A DNA stretch of 64,000 bases from Tupaia tana (taxonomy: Eukaryota > Chordata > Mammalia > Scandentia > Tupaiidae), in assembly GCA_026018925.1 (NCBI GenBank), contig JAKSZU010000002.1, positions 51,015,337-51,079,336 on the forward strand. Direction: 5' to 3'. The position numbers and the translations under genes were made by a program. Positions 35,846-45,872 of this stretch are shown here, one piece after another (position 1 is the stretch's first letter; each line of letters opens with the position of its first letter). A model generated the notes under the pieces. The model was not told where the DNA came from. It did not search any database and was given only the letters and a program-made list of their open reading frames with translations.

Positions 35846-36092
35846 ATTTTTTCCTCATTTTATTTATTTCATGAGCGTGTGTGCATGCATGTGTGCATAC
35901 ACAAGAGAGAGGTATCCTTGACAGTGTTTCATCACACTGCAGTCCTCTTCCTGCAGCCCTCAGCAGACAGGATCTTAGGTGAGCCCAACTACATGTTTCT
36001 GGTCAACTCCAAATGAAAACTCCGATTGGCCATGTGGCTTCCAGCACTGCCCATCAATATGTTACTGCCTGGGCCACTGGGGCTGGGCCCAT
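35846..36092 (-). mobile_element. older tRNA-derived SINE relative
   Basis: CATGAGCGTGTGTGCATGC start, a short GAGAGAG run, CAGTCCTCTTCCTGCAGCCC body, and a worn inverted head ending GGGGCTGGGCCC. It is the same subfamily as 21,510. Confidence 0.7.
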
Positions 36093-36768
36093 AGAACTAA
36101 ACAGAACTAAGCAAACCTAACAGCTTTGCCTGGCATTGCTATTTGGCATTGCCGTCAGCAATGTGCACACGGACAAGCTCACTACACCATTGCCAGCAGT
36201 GCGTGTGTTTTCATTATTTTATTTAGTAGAAGCAAAATGGAACCTTATTGCTGTGTTGCTTTATCGAACTGAATTATTCTTGAGGTTTTCCTACAACTCT
36301 GGTTGTGAAGATACCTTCATTCAGGATTGTCTTAGAGTTTCTGAGACATATAGTCGGCACCAGGCTTAGGGGCTGTAAACGTAATAAAGATATGCACATT
36401 ATCAAGCATGTTTCAGAAAATGCCACGTGGTTTTCTTCAGGAGCTGGTTTTAGGCAGAATTAATCCTTTTAGAGGGTTATTATATTGGATTGTCCTAGTT
36501 ATGTCAAAGGATGGCCTGGGGGGAGGGGATTTCTTCATTTATCTGAACATGCTGAACATTTAATTTCAAATTTTCTGCTTAGCGCATAATGAAAAATGTT
36601 CACCAAATTTGTGGCAGTAAATGTAAACTATATTCTTGACATTTAAAAATTCTGAACTAGATTAATATTACAGAACTACATCAGTTCTTTGTGACATGCC
36701 TTCCTGAAAATAAAATTGCTATTTTCAGATAAATTACTCCTCCTTTTTTCTCTTATTTTCTCTGTTAC
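36093..36768. other. non-coding stretch, possibly conserved
   Basis: No coding identity. The part near 36,110-36,420 has balanced composition and lacks visible repeat text, so it may be ordinary unique sequence or a non-coding regulatory element. The sequence alone cannot decide. Confidence 0.35.
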
Positions 36769-36780
36769 AGATATAAGCAG

Positions 36781-37064
36781 AGGGACCAGCAGTTAGCGTA
36801 ATGGCTATGTCGCTGGACTCCCACATAGTCAACCGTGGTTCTAGTCCTGGACCCGGTAGCTTAAACTCACGCCGGGCACGTGTGCACGTGTGCATGTGTG
36901 CCCAAGATCCCGAGAGGAGAATGGAGGAGAAGGGATTGCGGCGTGGCCATCCCCTCTAGGGGGTGATTTCTCGCTTTCTCTCTCTCTGTCTCTCTCTGTC
37001 TGTCTGGCGAGCGCACGCGTCCTATAGCCCAAACCTCTCCAAAAAAAAAAAAAAAAAAAAAAAA
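36781..37064 (+). mobile_element. young tRNA-derived SINE, long form
   Basis: Full copy with a 25-A tail and a perfect 12-base TSD (AGATATAAGCAG at 36,769-36,780 and 37,065-37,076). The B box reads GGTTCTAGTCC, one mismatch from the canonical form. Confidence 0.96.
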
Positions 37065-37076
37065 AGATATAAGCAG

Positions 37077-37779
37077 TCATTTTTTAAAATAGCCATTGAA
37101 ATAAATACACTTTGACAAATAGGGCTTAACTGTGAATGCTAGTATAGAATTTCTCACAGGAAGCCAAGGTCCTGGAAAACGGAATGTTCTTTTTTTGAAC
37201 TGTATTTTGCGAAGGGAAATTAATGGTAACTCTTGGTTTTCCAGGCCATGCCATCCTGGGGGAGGACAAGCAAAAAAGTAACAAAAATAGTTTTTGGCTA
37301 TAAGCACCCACCAATGGAAATGCTGAAGCCTATTCCTTTAAGTCCCTTTCTTTGCTTAGCCCAGGTCCCTCTGGCTACAGTGGGCACCATGGTGGCGATT
37401 TAACAAACTCCCATTTGTTACCCACCTCTGCTCTGCCCCCTGGTGGCCTCAGGCCACCATCATTGCTTCCTTAACGTAGTTTGACTTTGGTGCTGCCAAG
37501 AGCCACCTCTCTCATCACTGTCCCTGCCCTTACACTACACCTCAGGTGTCTGCTGAAGCTGTTCTGGCTGAGAGCGAACACACAATGTTGTCTCCGTGTA
37601 TTACAGCCACCCCCACGCGGGCACTCTAATAAGCTCACGCTCCACTCACAGCCCCTTTTCCTGACACACCAGACTTCCATTCCCCGGTCCTGTATCAAAG
37701 GACATGTGAGTGACACAGAGTACTGTTGCCTTAGAAAGATTCCTCCCCTCTTCAACAGCTAGGACAAGATAACTACATG
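37077..37779. other. non-coding stretch, no gene recognised
   Basis: Short open frames on both strands overlap each other without family resemblance. No repeat recognised. Confidence 0.5.
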
Positions 37780-38020
37780 CAAAAGTTTAATGTTACCTAC
37801 ACCACACATAAGAATCAGCTCTCAATGAACCAAACACTTAAACATAAGAGCTAAAACCATGAAACGTGTAGAAAACAGGAAAAAGTCTTGACCTTAGATT
37901 TGGTCATGATTTCTTAAATATGACACCAGAAGCAAAAAAAACACATGAAAAAGAAAGATAAATTAAACTTTCTCAAAAGTTTATGTGTTTCAAAGGGCAC
38001 TATCAAGAAAATGAAAAGAG

Positions 38021-38275
38021 GGCCAGTTCTATGCATAGTTCAATGCATTGCTCAAGAGATGCCGGATTCCACATGGCAACCCTGTTTCAAATTCCTAACC
38101 CAGTTAGCCCAAAACACACTTGGCACCTATGTGAATACCCAAGATCCAAGGGGCTGGAATATTGGAGAAGGGGGATGACCAGACCCTGTGGAGGGTGCTT
38201 CTCTCTCTCTCTCCATCTTTCCATCTCCCCATTTCTTTGTATGTGCGTGCATGAATAAAGAAATAAAACTAAAAC
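38021..38275 (+). mobile_element. older tRNA-derived SINE relative
   Basis: GGGCCAGTTCTATGCATAG head, worn B box, GGGGGATGACCAGACCCTGTGG body, CT run, and AATAAAGAAATAAAAC tail. Inserted in the old L1. Confidence 0.7.
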
Positions 38276-38485
38276 AGAAAGTTGAAAGATAAATTACAGA
38301 AAGGGAAAAGATGTTTACAAATCATATATATGGAAAGGATTTAATATCCAGAGTATATAAATCACTCTTATGACTCTGCAACAGAAAGACATTAAAATGA
38401 CCAAAAGACTTGAATTGACATTTCTCCAGAGAAAACACACAAATGACCAATATGCACATAGACTAGTATCATTAGCCTTTAGGAA

Positions 38486-38535
38486 AATGCAAACTATTGT
38501 GTTCATCAGAAAAGTTATGATGCATTTTTGCATAG
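38486..38535 (+). repeat. hairpin-family dispersed repeat, half copy
   Basis: About 43 bases beginning TTCATCAGAAAAGT and ending GAAAAACAC match, with few changes, the reverse complement of one arm and loop of the palindrome at 54,893-54,958. It sits inside old L1 text and is cut off by the adjoining 7SL-like unit. Confidence 0.6.
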
Positions 38536-38540
38536 AAAAA

Positions 38541-38700
38541 CACTGCCCTGGCTGTGTGCGCCTATAATCCTGGCTAACTGGGGCCTGAGGCTGAGGGGTC
38601 AGAACATAGTGAGACCTTGTCAAAAATGCCTCTCTCTATCCATCTCCTCTTTCCCACCTTTCTCTCTCATAGAGAAGAAAAAGAAAAAAGAAAAAAAGAA
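38541..38700 (+). mobile_element. 7SL-derived (Alu/B1-like) SINE fragment
   Basis: CCCTGGCTGTGTGCGCCTATAA, GGCCTGAGGCTGAGG and AACATAGTGAGACCTTGTC match the 7SL-derived core. It is a single unit with internal deletions, followed by a CT stretch and an AAGAAAAAG tail. Confidence 0.75.
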
Positions 38701-39384
38701 AATAGTGGCCAAGATGTGGAGAAATTAGAACCCTCATATGTTGCTGATGGGAATTTAAAGTTGTACAGCCACTATGGAAAACAGTTCAATAGTTTCTTAA
38801 AACACTGAATATGAAATTACCATGGGACCCAGGAATTCCATCCCTAGGTAGAATAAAAATCTCTGTACACAAAAACTTGCATGTGAATAGCAGCACTAGT
38901 CACAATTGCTAAAAACAGAAACAACTCAAATGTTCATCAACTGACAAGTGAAAAGCACAAAATGTGGTATATCCATAGAATGGAATATTATTCAGCCTGA
39001 AAAGAAAGAAATGAAGTAATGATGTTCTATAGCCTGGATAAGCCTTGAAAACATTTGTTAATAATTGTTAATAAAAGAAACCAGACAGAGAAAGTCATAT
39101 GTACTAAGTACCCGATCATGAAATACTTGTGTGATTCCATTTGTATGAAATAGGCAGAATAGCTTAATCATATAGACAAAAGCTGATTAATGATTACCAG
39201 GGGCTTGAGGGAGGGAGAAATTTGACTTGACAGCTGAATGAACAGAGGTAAGGGTTGTGTGGCATTATGTATGTACTAAACACCACTGAACTGTGTAGTT
39301 TTAAATGGCTAATTTTATGCTATGTGAATTCCACTTTAATACAAAAACTAAGTTTTAGAAAGTTTTTAAAAAGTTCTCCCCCAA

Positions 39385-39588
39385 GGGACCGGCAGGTGGC
39401 ATGGTGGTTGAAGGCACTGGATTCCCATATGGCTTACCATGGTTTGAGTCTTGGACCTGGTGGTTTGCTTTCTTGCTTTCTCTTTCTCTCTCTCTCTCTC
39501 TGGTCAAATTAAAAAAAAATATATAATAATAATGATAACAAATGGAATTAAATAAATACATAAATAAATAGTTCTTTAAAAAAAGTGC
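39385..39588 (+). mobile_element. tRNA-derived SINE, short form
   Basis: GGGACCGGCAGGTGGCATGG head, GGTTTGAGTCTTGG B box, CT run, GGTCAAATTAAAAAAAAATA tail with AAATAAATA units. Flanks share AAGT(G)CTCTCCCCC-type text. Confidence 0.92.
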
Positions 39589-39589
39589 T

Positions 39590-41188
39590 CTCCCCCAACA
39601 CAAAGCCCGTCTGTCTCCCAAGGCCTGAACACCAGCCTCAAGGCATCTTCTGTCTGGCACCACTGCCCAGGCTGCCCTGCCCTCAGTGGGCTGCCCCACT
39701 CCCTGGCTCCCTCGCTGCCTTCTGGGACTCACCATTGATTTCCCACCCTGGTGTTTCTGGCTATGCCTCTTCAAGGACCACAGCCCCAGAAATGGAGGCC
39801 ATGGAGCTCCCATGATTTCTTCCCTACCAAGTGGTTCAGAGCAGAGGACGCCAGACCCTGGGGGTTGGGGTGGGGGTGTCTGTCTCCCACCTGGTTCTCG
39901 CTGGGCCTGGCTGACTTTACCTCTGGAAGGCTAGTGACCCCTGCAGGTGCCCATTTGCAGGAGAGAGATTTTGGCTGCAGCTGAGAGTGGACAGAAAGGA
40001 CAGAGTTTGTCAATGCTGGGAAGAAAAATGGAGACAAAATGAGAGGGATGAAGGAGGGTCTGCCCCTTAGCCAGGCCAGTGAGGGGTGCAGGTGTAAAGC
40101 TAAAGGCGCACTATTTGTGAATGGCTTTATATGAGACTCTGGGCTGCAGAGGCAAGGTGCGCATGGAATCAGGGTGTACAGGTGGAGGACGCAGCATCGC
40201 ATTGGCCTGAAGGAAAGGCACCTGCAGCTGGGCTGGACAGGGGCCCTGAGGTGAGGCAAGGCGGGGTCCTGGCATGGTGGGGCTGGGGAATAGCCTTGTT
40301 CCTGGGCACAGCCATAGGCACTCCCAGAAACAACCGGTGGGAGACTGAGGCGAGTGGCCCGAGGGGGCTCAGGGAAGTGGCTGTTGGTGAAACTACATCC
40401 TGGCAGAAGGGCCATAGAACTCTGACCCTGAACAGCTTTTTCTTGATTTCTTGTTTGTTTGTCCATTCGCTCGCCCAGTGTGTACGGTACTCCTCTGTGC
40501 TGCAGTGCTATTCTCGTACCGAGGATATCCAAAGTGACCAAGAAGGCAAGCTCTGTGTTCTCAGGGTGCTCAGTGTTTGTTCAGCTTAGCATTTCTATTC
40601 TCTCCATCGTGGGGTTCTCCACTCTGTGACCCAAAAGAACAAGAAGTGTAATACACAGTGGAAAAAATATAACCAAAAAAGGGGGTGGTTGGGGGCAGCT
40701 TTGAAAGCACTCACAGAGGTATTCAGCCCTCTGCAAAGCATCTCCTGCACCGAGAGCTTGTGGAGTGGGAACTGGTGCTGGTCACTTCAGATAAGCTTCC
40801 CTGGCTGCTGGTCATGACCAGGGTGACTCTTCCTTCAGGGAGACCTGCAGGGGCTCTGTCTGGGGCTGTTCTAGGAGACCAGCTGGGACAAGATGCAAGC
40901 ACATCCCTTCCTGAGAACATAAGCCACTTAGCGCAAAGTCCGGCAGAGCTTTTATGTGGTGCTGAGCTGCAATGGGAGAGGATACATCACGTAGAAGGCA
41001 AGTGGTTGGCCAGGGGCTCTGCTGCTTCATGAGAGGGTGGGGGAGGGGTGGCAGGTCCTGGGGCAGCGGCAGTTAATGGGCAGAGGGTCCTAGTGGACCC
41101 AGGGGTCTCCACTCCCAGTAGTAAATGAGCTGCTCTGGACACTGGTCTCCTTACCAATCATTCCTTCTCTGAGTTTGTGCTTTTAAAG
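39590..41188. other. GC-rich non-coding stretch with a long chance frame
   Basis: The longest ATG-started open frame of the window lies here on the minus strand (39,771-40,541, 256 codons). Its composition (P, S, L, R-rich) and the absence of any recognisable domain suggest a chance frame in GC-rich DNA. No promoter or splice context was found. No repeat identified. Confidence 0.5.
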
Positions 41189-41199
41189 TCAAATGGTTT

Positions 41200-41449
41200 T
41201 GGGCCAATAGATGGTATGGTGGTTAAGGCACTGGACTCCCACATGGGTGACTGTGGTTCAAGTCCTGGACCCGGCGGCTTGAAAATCACACTGGGTGTGT
41301 GTGTGTACATGCCCCAAATCCCAAGAGGAGAATGGAGGAGAAGAGATTGCAAAGTGGCCATACCCCCAGGGGGTGATTTCTCACTTTCTCTTTGTCTCTC
41401 TCCTAAGAGCACACGTGACCTATGGCAAAAACCAAAACAACAACAAAAA
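41200..41449 (+). mobile_element. tRNA-derived SINE, long form
   Basis: GGGCCAATAGATGGTATGGTGG head, GGTTCAAGTCCTGG B box, CCCAAGAGGAGAATGG body, ACAACAAC tail. An 11-base TSD (TCAAATGGTTT) lies at 41,189-41,199 and 41,450-41,460. Confidence 0.95.
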
Positions 41450-41460
41450 TCAAATGGTTT

Positions 41461-42188
41461 CCAAATTGAACATTTTCTGTTTAATCCATTCTGTAATAAG
41501 AGCCCAGATAGACAGGCTTTATTTTAAGAATCTCTGGTGTGAACTTAGAAAGAGCCCAGAAAGAAAAATTTCGTTGAATGACTTTTAGTGCTGAAATTCA
41601 CTTTTCCTGGCCAGTTAAGGTCAGTCTATTTATTGGTTTCCAAGCTTTAGAGAAAACTTATTTTAGCCACACTGCACATGAGAGAATTATGCTACGTATT
41701 TCTGAAATGTTATTTCCTCTGGGTTTGCATTGCAACTTTTCACCCATGAGCCTTGCAGAGATGAAATGGGAAGTGAAAGAATGAAGTGATTTATTTAAAA
41801 CTTTTTATTTCATGATTACTGTAGATTCACATAGAGATATAAGAAATAATATGAAGAGATCCTGAGAGGTCCTGTGTACCATTTACCCACCTCCCCTGAT
41901 GGCAACATTTTGCAGAACTAAGTGGTCTCACAGCGTGGATACTGCTCGGTACAGTCCGCCCCATGTTCAGATTTTCCCCATCTCACGTGTGTTCTGTGTG
42001 TGCACATGTGTGCCCATGCCTTTACTTCTCTAAATGGGAAATTTTGAGCTCTGATGAAGAGAAGTACTTTACAAGTACATATGATTATCAAGAGATTTTT
42101 AAGTTTTGTGGCTATTATTTCTGTATTCTTGGTAGATATTATTGTATTTCCTTTTTGTGTTATAACACCTACTATCTAAATAATATAA
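41461..42188. other. non-coding stretch, no gene recognised
   Basis: No gene or clear repeat. The part near 41,800-41,960 may be an old repeat but could not be assigned. Confidence 0.45.
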
Positions 42189-42199
42189 TGAATTGTATG

Positions 42200-42478
42200 A
42201 CTGGGCCTGGAGGTGGTATAGTGGTTAAGGGGCTGGATTCCCACATGGCCAATTGCAGTTCAAGTCCTGGACCTGGTGGCTTGAGACTCATGCCAGGTAC
42301 ATGTGCGTGTATGTCCAAAATTCTGAGAGAAGAATGAAAGAGAAGGGATTGTGGCATGGCCATCTACCTTGGGGGATGATTTCTCACTTTCTCTCTCTCT
42401 CTGTCTCTCCGGTGAGCACACATACCCTATAAACAAACAAACAAACAAAAAACCTCTCTTAACAACAACAACAAAAAG
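42200..42478 (+). mobile_element. tRNA-derived SINE, long form
   Basis: GGGCCTGGAGGTGGTATAGTGG head, GTTCAAGTCCTGG B box, CTGAGAGAAGAATG body, and CAAA plus CAA repeats in the tail. An 11-base TSD (GAATTGTATGA) lies at 42,189-42,199 and 42,479-42,489. Confidence 0.95.
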
Positions 42479-42489
42479 GAATTGTATGA

Positions 42490-42664
42490 TCTTTTTTAAG
42501 ATTTAATTTTATTTATTATTACTATTTGCTATAGAGCATGTACACTCACCAGAGAAAGACAGAGGAAGAGAGAGAGAGAAGGCAAATCACCAGGTCTGGG
42601 ACTCAAACCATGATCGGCCATGTGGGAGTCCAGTGCCTTAACCACCACACCACCTGCTGGCCCC
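42490..42664 (-). mobile_element. tRNA-derived SINE, short form
   Basis: AT-rich tail, GCTATAGAGCATGTACACTC, GAGA run, then the inverted head with GGGACTCAAACC, ending TGCTGGCCCC. It lies next to the tail of the preceding copy. Confidence 0.88.
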
Positions 42665-43051
42665 TGTATAACTATTTTTATGTTAATGAACATGGGCAGT
42701 GAACATATTTAGTTCTTACAGACTTTGCTATTAGAAGCCTGGATCCGTTTAGCTGGATCTGGGACCTGCTAAGATTCCTTCTGTCCGAATATTTAAACCT
42801 GAAGCTAAACTCTGCATTTTCTTTAGTCATCACAGCCAAATTAAACCTTTCTGCTCTCTCTATTCAAATTTTTCTTCTCAACACCTTGCCAAGATAATAT
42901 ATTCCTGGTGTAGTAACTAAGTAGAACATGAGAGTATTGTTTTAAAAAACAAAAAACTAAAGCCCAAGGAGAGACAGGGTAAGTGTCCTGGGTGATCTCC
43001 TTTAAACCCACATCTCTAAATTGCTTCCTTCTTCTCTTTCTTTTTAAGTTT
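42665..43051. other. non-coding stretch, no gene recognised
   Basis: No coding or repeat identity seen. Confidence 0.5.
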
Positions 43052-43066
43052 ATTCATTTCTTTTTC

Positions 43067-43339
43067 TTTTTTTTTTTTTTTTTTTTTTTGAGAGGTTTTT
43101 GCTATAGGGCGCGTGTGCTTGCCAGACAGGCAGAGAAAGACAGAGAGATAGAAAGCGAGAAATCATCCCCCAGGGGGTATGGCCACGCTGCAATCCCTTC
43201 TCCTCCATTCTCCTCTCGGGATCTTGGGCATGCACGCACACGGGCCCAGCGTGAGTTTAAGCCACCGGGTCCGGGATGTGAACCGTGGTCGACTACGTGG
43301 GAGTCTAGCGACATAGCCATTATGCTAACTGCTGGTCCC
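43067..43339 (-). mobile_element. young tRNA-derived SINE, long form
   Basis: Full minus-strand copy with about 22 T at its start and CTGCTGGTCCC at its end. A TSD (TTCATTTCTTTTTC-like) lies at about 43,053-43,066 and 43,340-43,352. It inserted into the tail of the older copy that follows. Confidence 0.95.
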
Positions 43340-43352
43340 TCATTTCTTTTTC

Positions 43353-43545
43353 AAGAGAGAGAGAAAGAGACAGAGAGAGAGAGGGCACCTCCACTAGGGT
43401 CTTGATGCCATAATCCACCCCAGCCTCAGCCAGCCCATATCACGGGAGCATGTGTGCCCAGTGTTCTCAGGGACCTTCCTCCATGAGTTAGCCTTGCAGA
43501 GCATGTGTTTTACTGCTGTGCCACCATGTGGCCCCGATTAAAGGT
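43353..43545 (-). mobile_element. older tRNA-derived SINE relative
   Basis: AGAGAGAGAAAGAGACAG start, CCTCCACTAGGGTCTTGATG, GAGCATGTGTGCCCAG, inverted head ending GTGGCCCC. It resembles 19,202-19,450. Confidence 0.7.
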
Positions 43546-44395
43546 TTCTTCTAAGGACAGATCACTGCCATCATCACCCAAGGGAACCAGGATGCATGTC
43601 TCTTCTGGGGCCTCAAGCCCTGGAGGTTGCAGCCCTGTGTGTGGCTGAAAGCGGTGTATAGGGTGGCACTGCAGGTCATTCTATTCTCAGGTGTTATGAG
43701 AGTGAGGTCTTGAGGTTCAAACTACCAAGGTCAGGCTTTCTCTCCTTTTGTCTCTTCTCTGTTGATGCCTCCCTGGCCTTCAAGTACCCTGACTTTCTCT
43801 AGGACAGTGACATCCAGGCCACACCTTTGACGTCATTACCTAGCTCTCACACCTGAGCTGCTTCAGAAACCTCTAAGCTTCAGCCCCTTCTCTGACTACA
43901 ACTTCCTCCCATGGAATTCCAGAGCTCAGCTGTATCTTGAGAGGTTATTTACTTCAACTTCCACATTGTACAGATATAAGAGCTGCAGCTATTAAGTATT
44001 GTGCCCACAGGCTCTCAGCTAAGGGGCACCAGGAGCAGCACATGAATGAAGGTCTCTTGATTTCTGGTCCAGACTCTTCCCACCAAGCACACTGTTCATT
44101 GTCATTCCTCAAACCACCGTTACTGCTCTGTACCCTAGCATGACCTCTGTCCTCCAGCCTCTCACAGACCATCACTTCCTCTACCTCCCCACCCAGCCTA
44201 GGCCTGCAGCTTATGCCTTCAGACTGTATCCCCTGGCCATCCCCAGGCCTATCATTCCACACGTGCTATTTCTGCTCCTCCTCTTGGGCCATGGGGCACT
44301 GCTATAGAAAGCTGGAAAAGGTGGATACTGACTAGATCCGAATTTGATCAGGATAAAGAGGAGGCAGGAGGCAGGAGGGGATGGGCAGATATGAG
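43546..44395. other. non-coding stretch with a possible MIR
   Basis: No gene recognised. A segment near 43,925-44,070 has a MIR-like order on the minus strand (ACATTGTACAGATATAAG, GTATTGTGCCCACAGG). The rest is unassigned. Confidence 0.4.
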
Positions 44396-44493
44396 GGGTC
44401 TTCAAAAAGCTCACAGAAAATCTGTATCATAAAAAAATACATGGATTTCAACATTTTTTTTGTACCAAAACAAACTCATTTAATTCCATTATC
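44396..44493 (+). repeat. about 95-bp dispersed repeat, mariner-like (copy 2)
   Basis: GGTCTTCAAAAAGCTC through ACCAAAACAAACTCATTTAA is related to 11,069-11,166 over its whole length. It contains no coding sequence. Assignment to a mariner-like element is inference. Confidence 0.55.
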
Positions 44494-44699
44494 TATTAAT
44501 GTTGAAGAATTCTCCTACATTTGAGCTTCTCCTTGTCTCTTTAGACTCCTCTAAGGTTGGTTCCTCTTTGTGATCTTTCCAGATGGGTGCCCAGTGCTGA
44601 GTAAACATCCTTGCTGAGTGTCCTGGGGCAGAGGCCATCCAAAACCACAGCACAGAGGTGGGGCATACAGAAAGTGCCCAGGGAGCGGCAGCAGTCTGG

Positions 44700-44940
44700 T
44701 CTGGCTGAGTGGATGATGGGTGCAGGAACATGGACCCTGACGCCGATGAGCTGGGCTTGAATCCTAGAGCCACCACTTTTACCACCTATGTGACCTGGGT
44801 ACATGAAAAAAGTAAACCACAACTTATATACATGTAAAATGAGGATAATAGTAGTACTTCAGGGTCAGAGGGGTTAGAGATTTAAAGTAAACAAAACCCT
44901 TAGTATAGGGCCTATTACATATAATCCCCAAATAAATCCT
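44700..44940 (+). repeat. MIR-type old SINE
   Basis: GAATCCTAGAGCCACCACTT, ACCTATGTGACCTGGG and AAAATGAGGATAATAGTAG follow the MIR consensus in the plus orientation. Confidence 0.75.
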
Positions 44941-45059
44941 AGGTGTCATAATTAGATAGAAGTACAGGCAGGGTGTCATACAGACAATGGAGGAACTGTG
45001 ATATAATTCGGTGACCAGTGGCTGATGCTGAAAGCCCTACAGAAGAGGGGTGGGTTGGA

Positions 45060-45690
45060 TGTAGAAGATAAAACATCTGACCTAGAGAAAACCACCAAAA
45101 AGATAGAGAAAATAATAACAATAACAACAACAACAAAAAACCCCCACAAGGATAACATACAAGAAATACTAGATTCCATTAGACACCCTAACATCTGAAT
45201 AATTGGTATCCCAGAAGATGAAGAAACTAATAAGGGCATGGAAAATCCATTCCATGAAATCTTGGAAGAAAATTTCCCAAGTCTAGAGAGGCATTCAAAC
45301 ATCCAGACCCAAGAAATACAAAGGACCCCAAATAGAATCAACCCAAGAAGATCTTCCCCAAGGCACATCATAGCCAGACTGGCAAAGGCCACAGATAAAG
45401 ATAAGATACTAAAACTGGCAAGAGAGAAACGACAAGTGACTTACAAAGGTCACCCCATCAGGCTAACACCGGATTTCTCAACAGAAACAATGCAAGCAAG
45501 AAAAGAATGGGAAGATGTATTGAAAGTGTTAAGAGAGAAACTATTTCAACCAAGATTATTATATCCTGCAAGATTATCCTTCATATGGGAAAAAAGATTA
45601 AAATCTCAGACAAACAAAACCTGAAAGAATTTGCTGACACCAGGCCTGCTCGTCAAGAAACACTGAAGAAAGTACTGTTCCAGGAAAACT
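45060..45690 (+). pseudogene. L1 ORF1 protein remnant (C-terminal half)
   Basis: ORF1p is the RNA-binding chaperone that coats L1 RNA. The longest intact stretch, 45,238-45,624, encodes 128 residues covering the RNA-recognition and C-terminal domains: RTPNRINPRRSSPRHII, KILKLAREKRQVTYKG and QPRLLYPARLSFIWE match the family. A frameshift near 45,600 moves the last residues (KEFADTRPARQETLKKVL) to the next frame. The N-terminal coiled coil is missing apart from fragments. It cannot be functional as it stands. Confidence 0.93.
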
Positions 45691-45835
45691 AAAGAAATAA
45701 AAGAAACAAAGGAATAAAAGGCAACTAAGACAATGGCCAACTTAAACGTCTCGGGACAGGTCCAGTAACATCGATAATAACAGTGAATGTTAATGGATTA
45801 AATTCTCCAATCAAGAGACACAGACTGGCTGAATG

Positions 45836-45840
<5 letters not shown>

Positions 45841-45870
<30 letters not shown>
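45841..45870 (+). repeat. A30 tract inside the L1 endonuclease region
   Basis: Thirty uninterrupted A residues replace the few A-rich codons expected after AEW in the endonuclease. It looks like slippage growth of a short A-rich site. Confidence 0.9.

Positions 45871-45872
<2 letters not shown>

Larger units (their letters stand above)
37780..39365 (+). mobile_element. old L1, 3' end
   Basis: Plus-strand text follows the last part of L1 ORF2 and its 3' UTR: AGAGCTAAAACCATGAAACG, then GATGTGGAGAAATTAGAACCC, CTGATGGGAATTTAAAGTTG, ATCCATAGAATGGAATATTATTCAGCC, and a 3' end with GTGAATTCCACTTTAATAC. Frames are destroyed. It is interrupted by a SINE (38,021-38,275), a hairpin-family repeat (38,486-38,535) and a 7SL-like unit (38,541-38,700). 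Confidence 0.9.

Noticed and set aside
39771-40541. 256-codon open frame on the minus strand, the longest ATG-started frame in the window
   Set aside because: No recognisable domain, low-information P/S/L/R-rich composition, GC-rich surroundings that favour chance frames, and no promoter or splice context.
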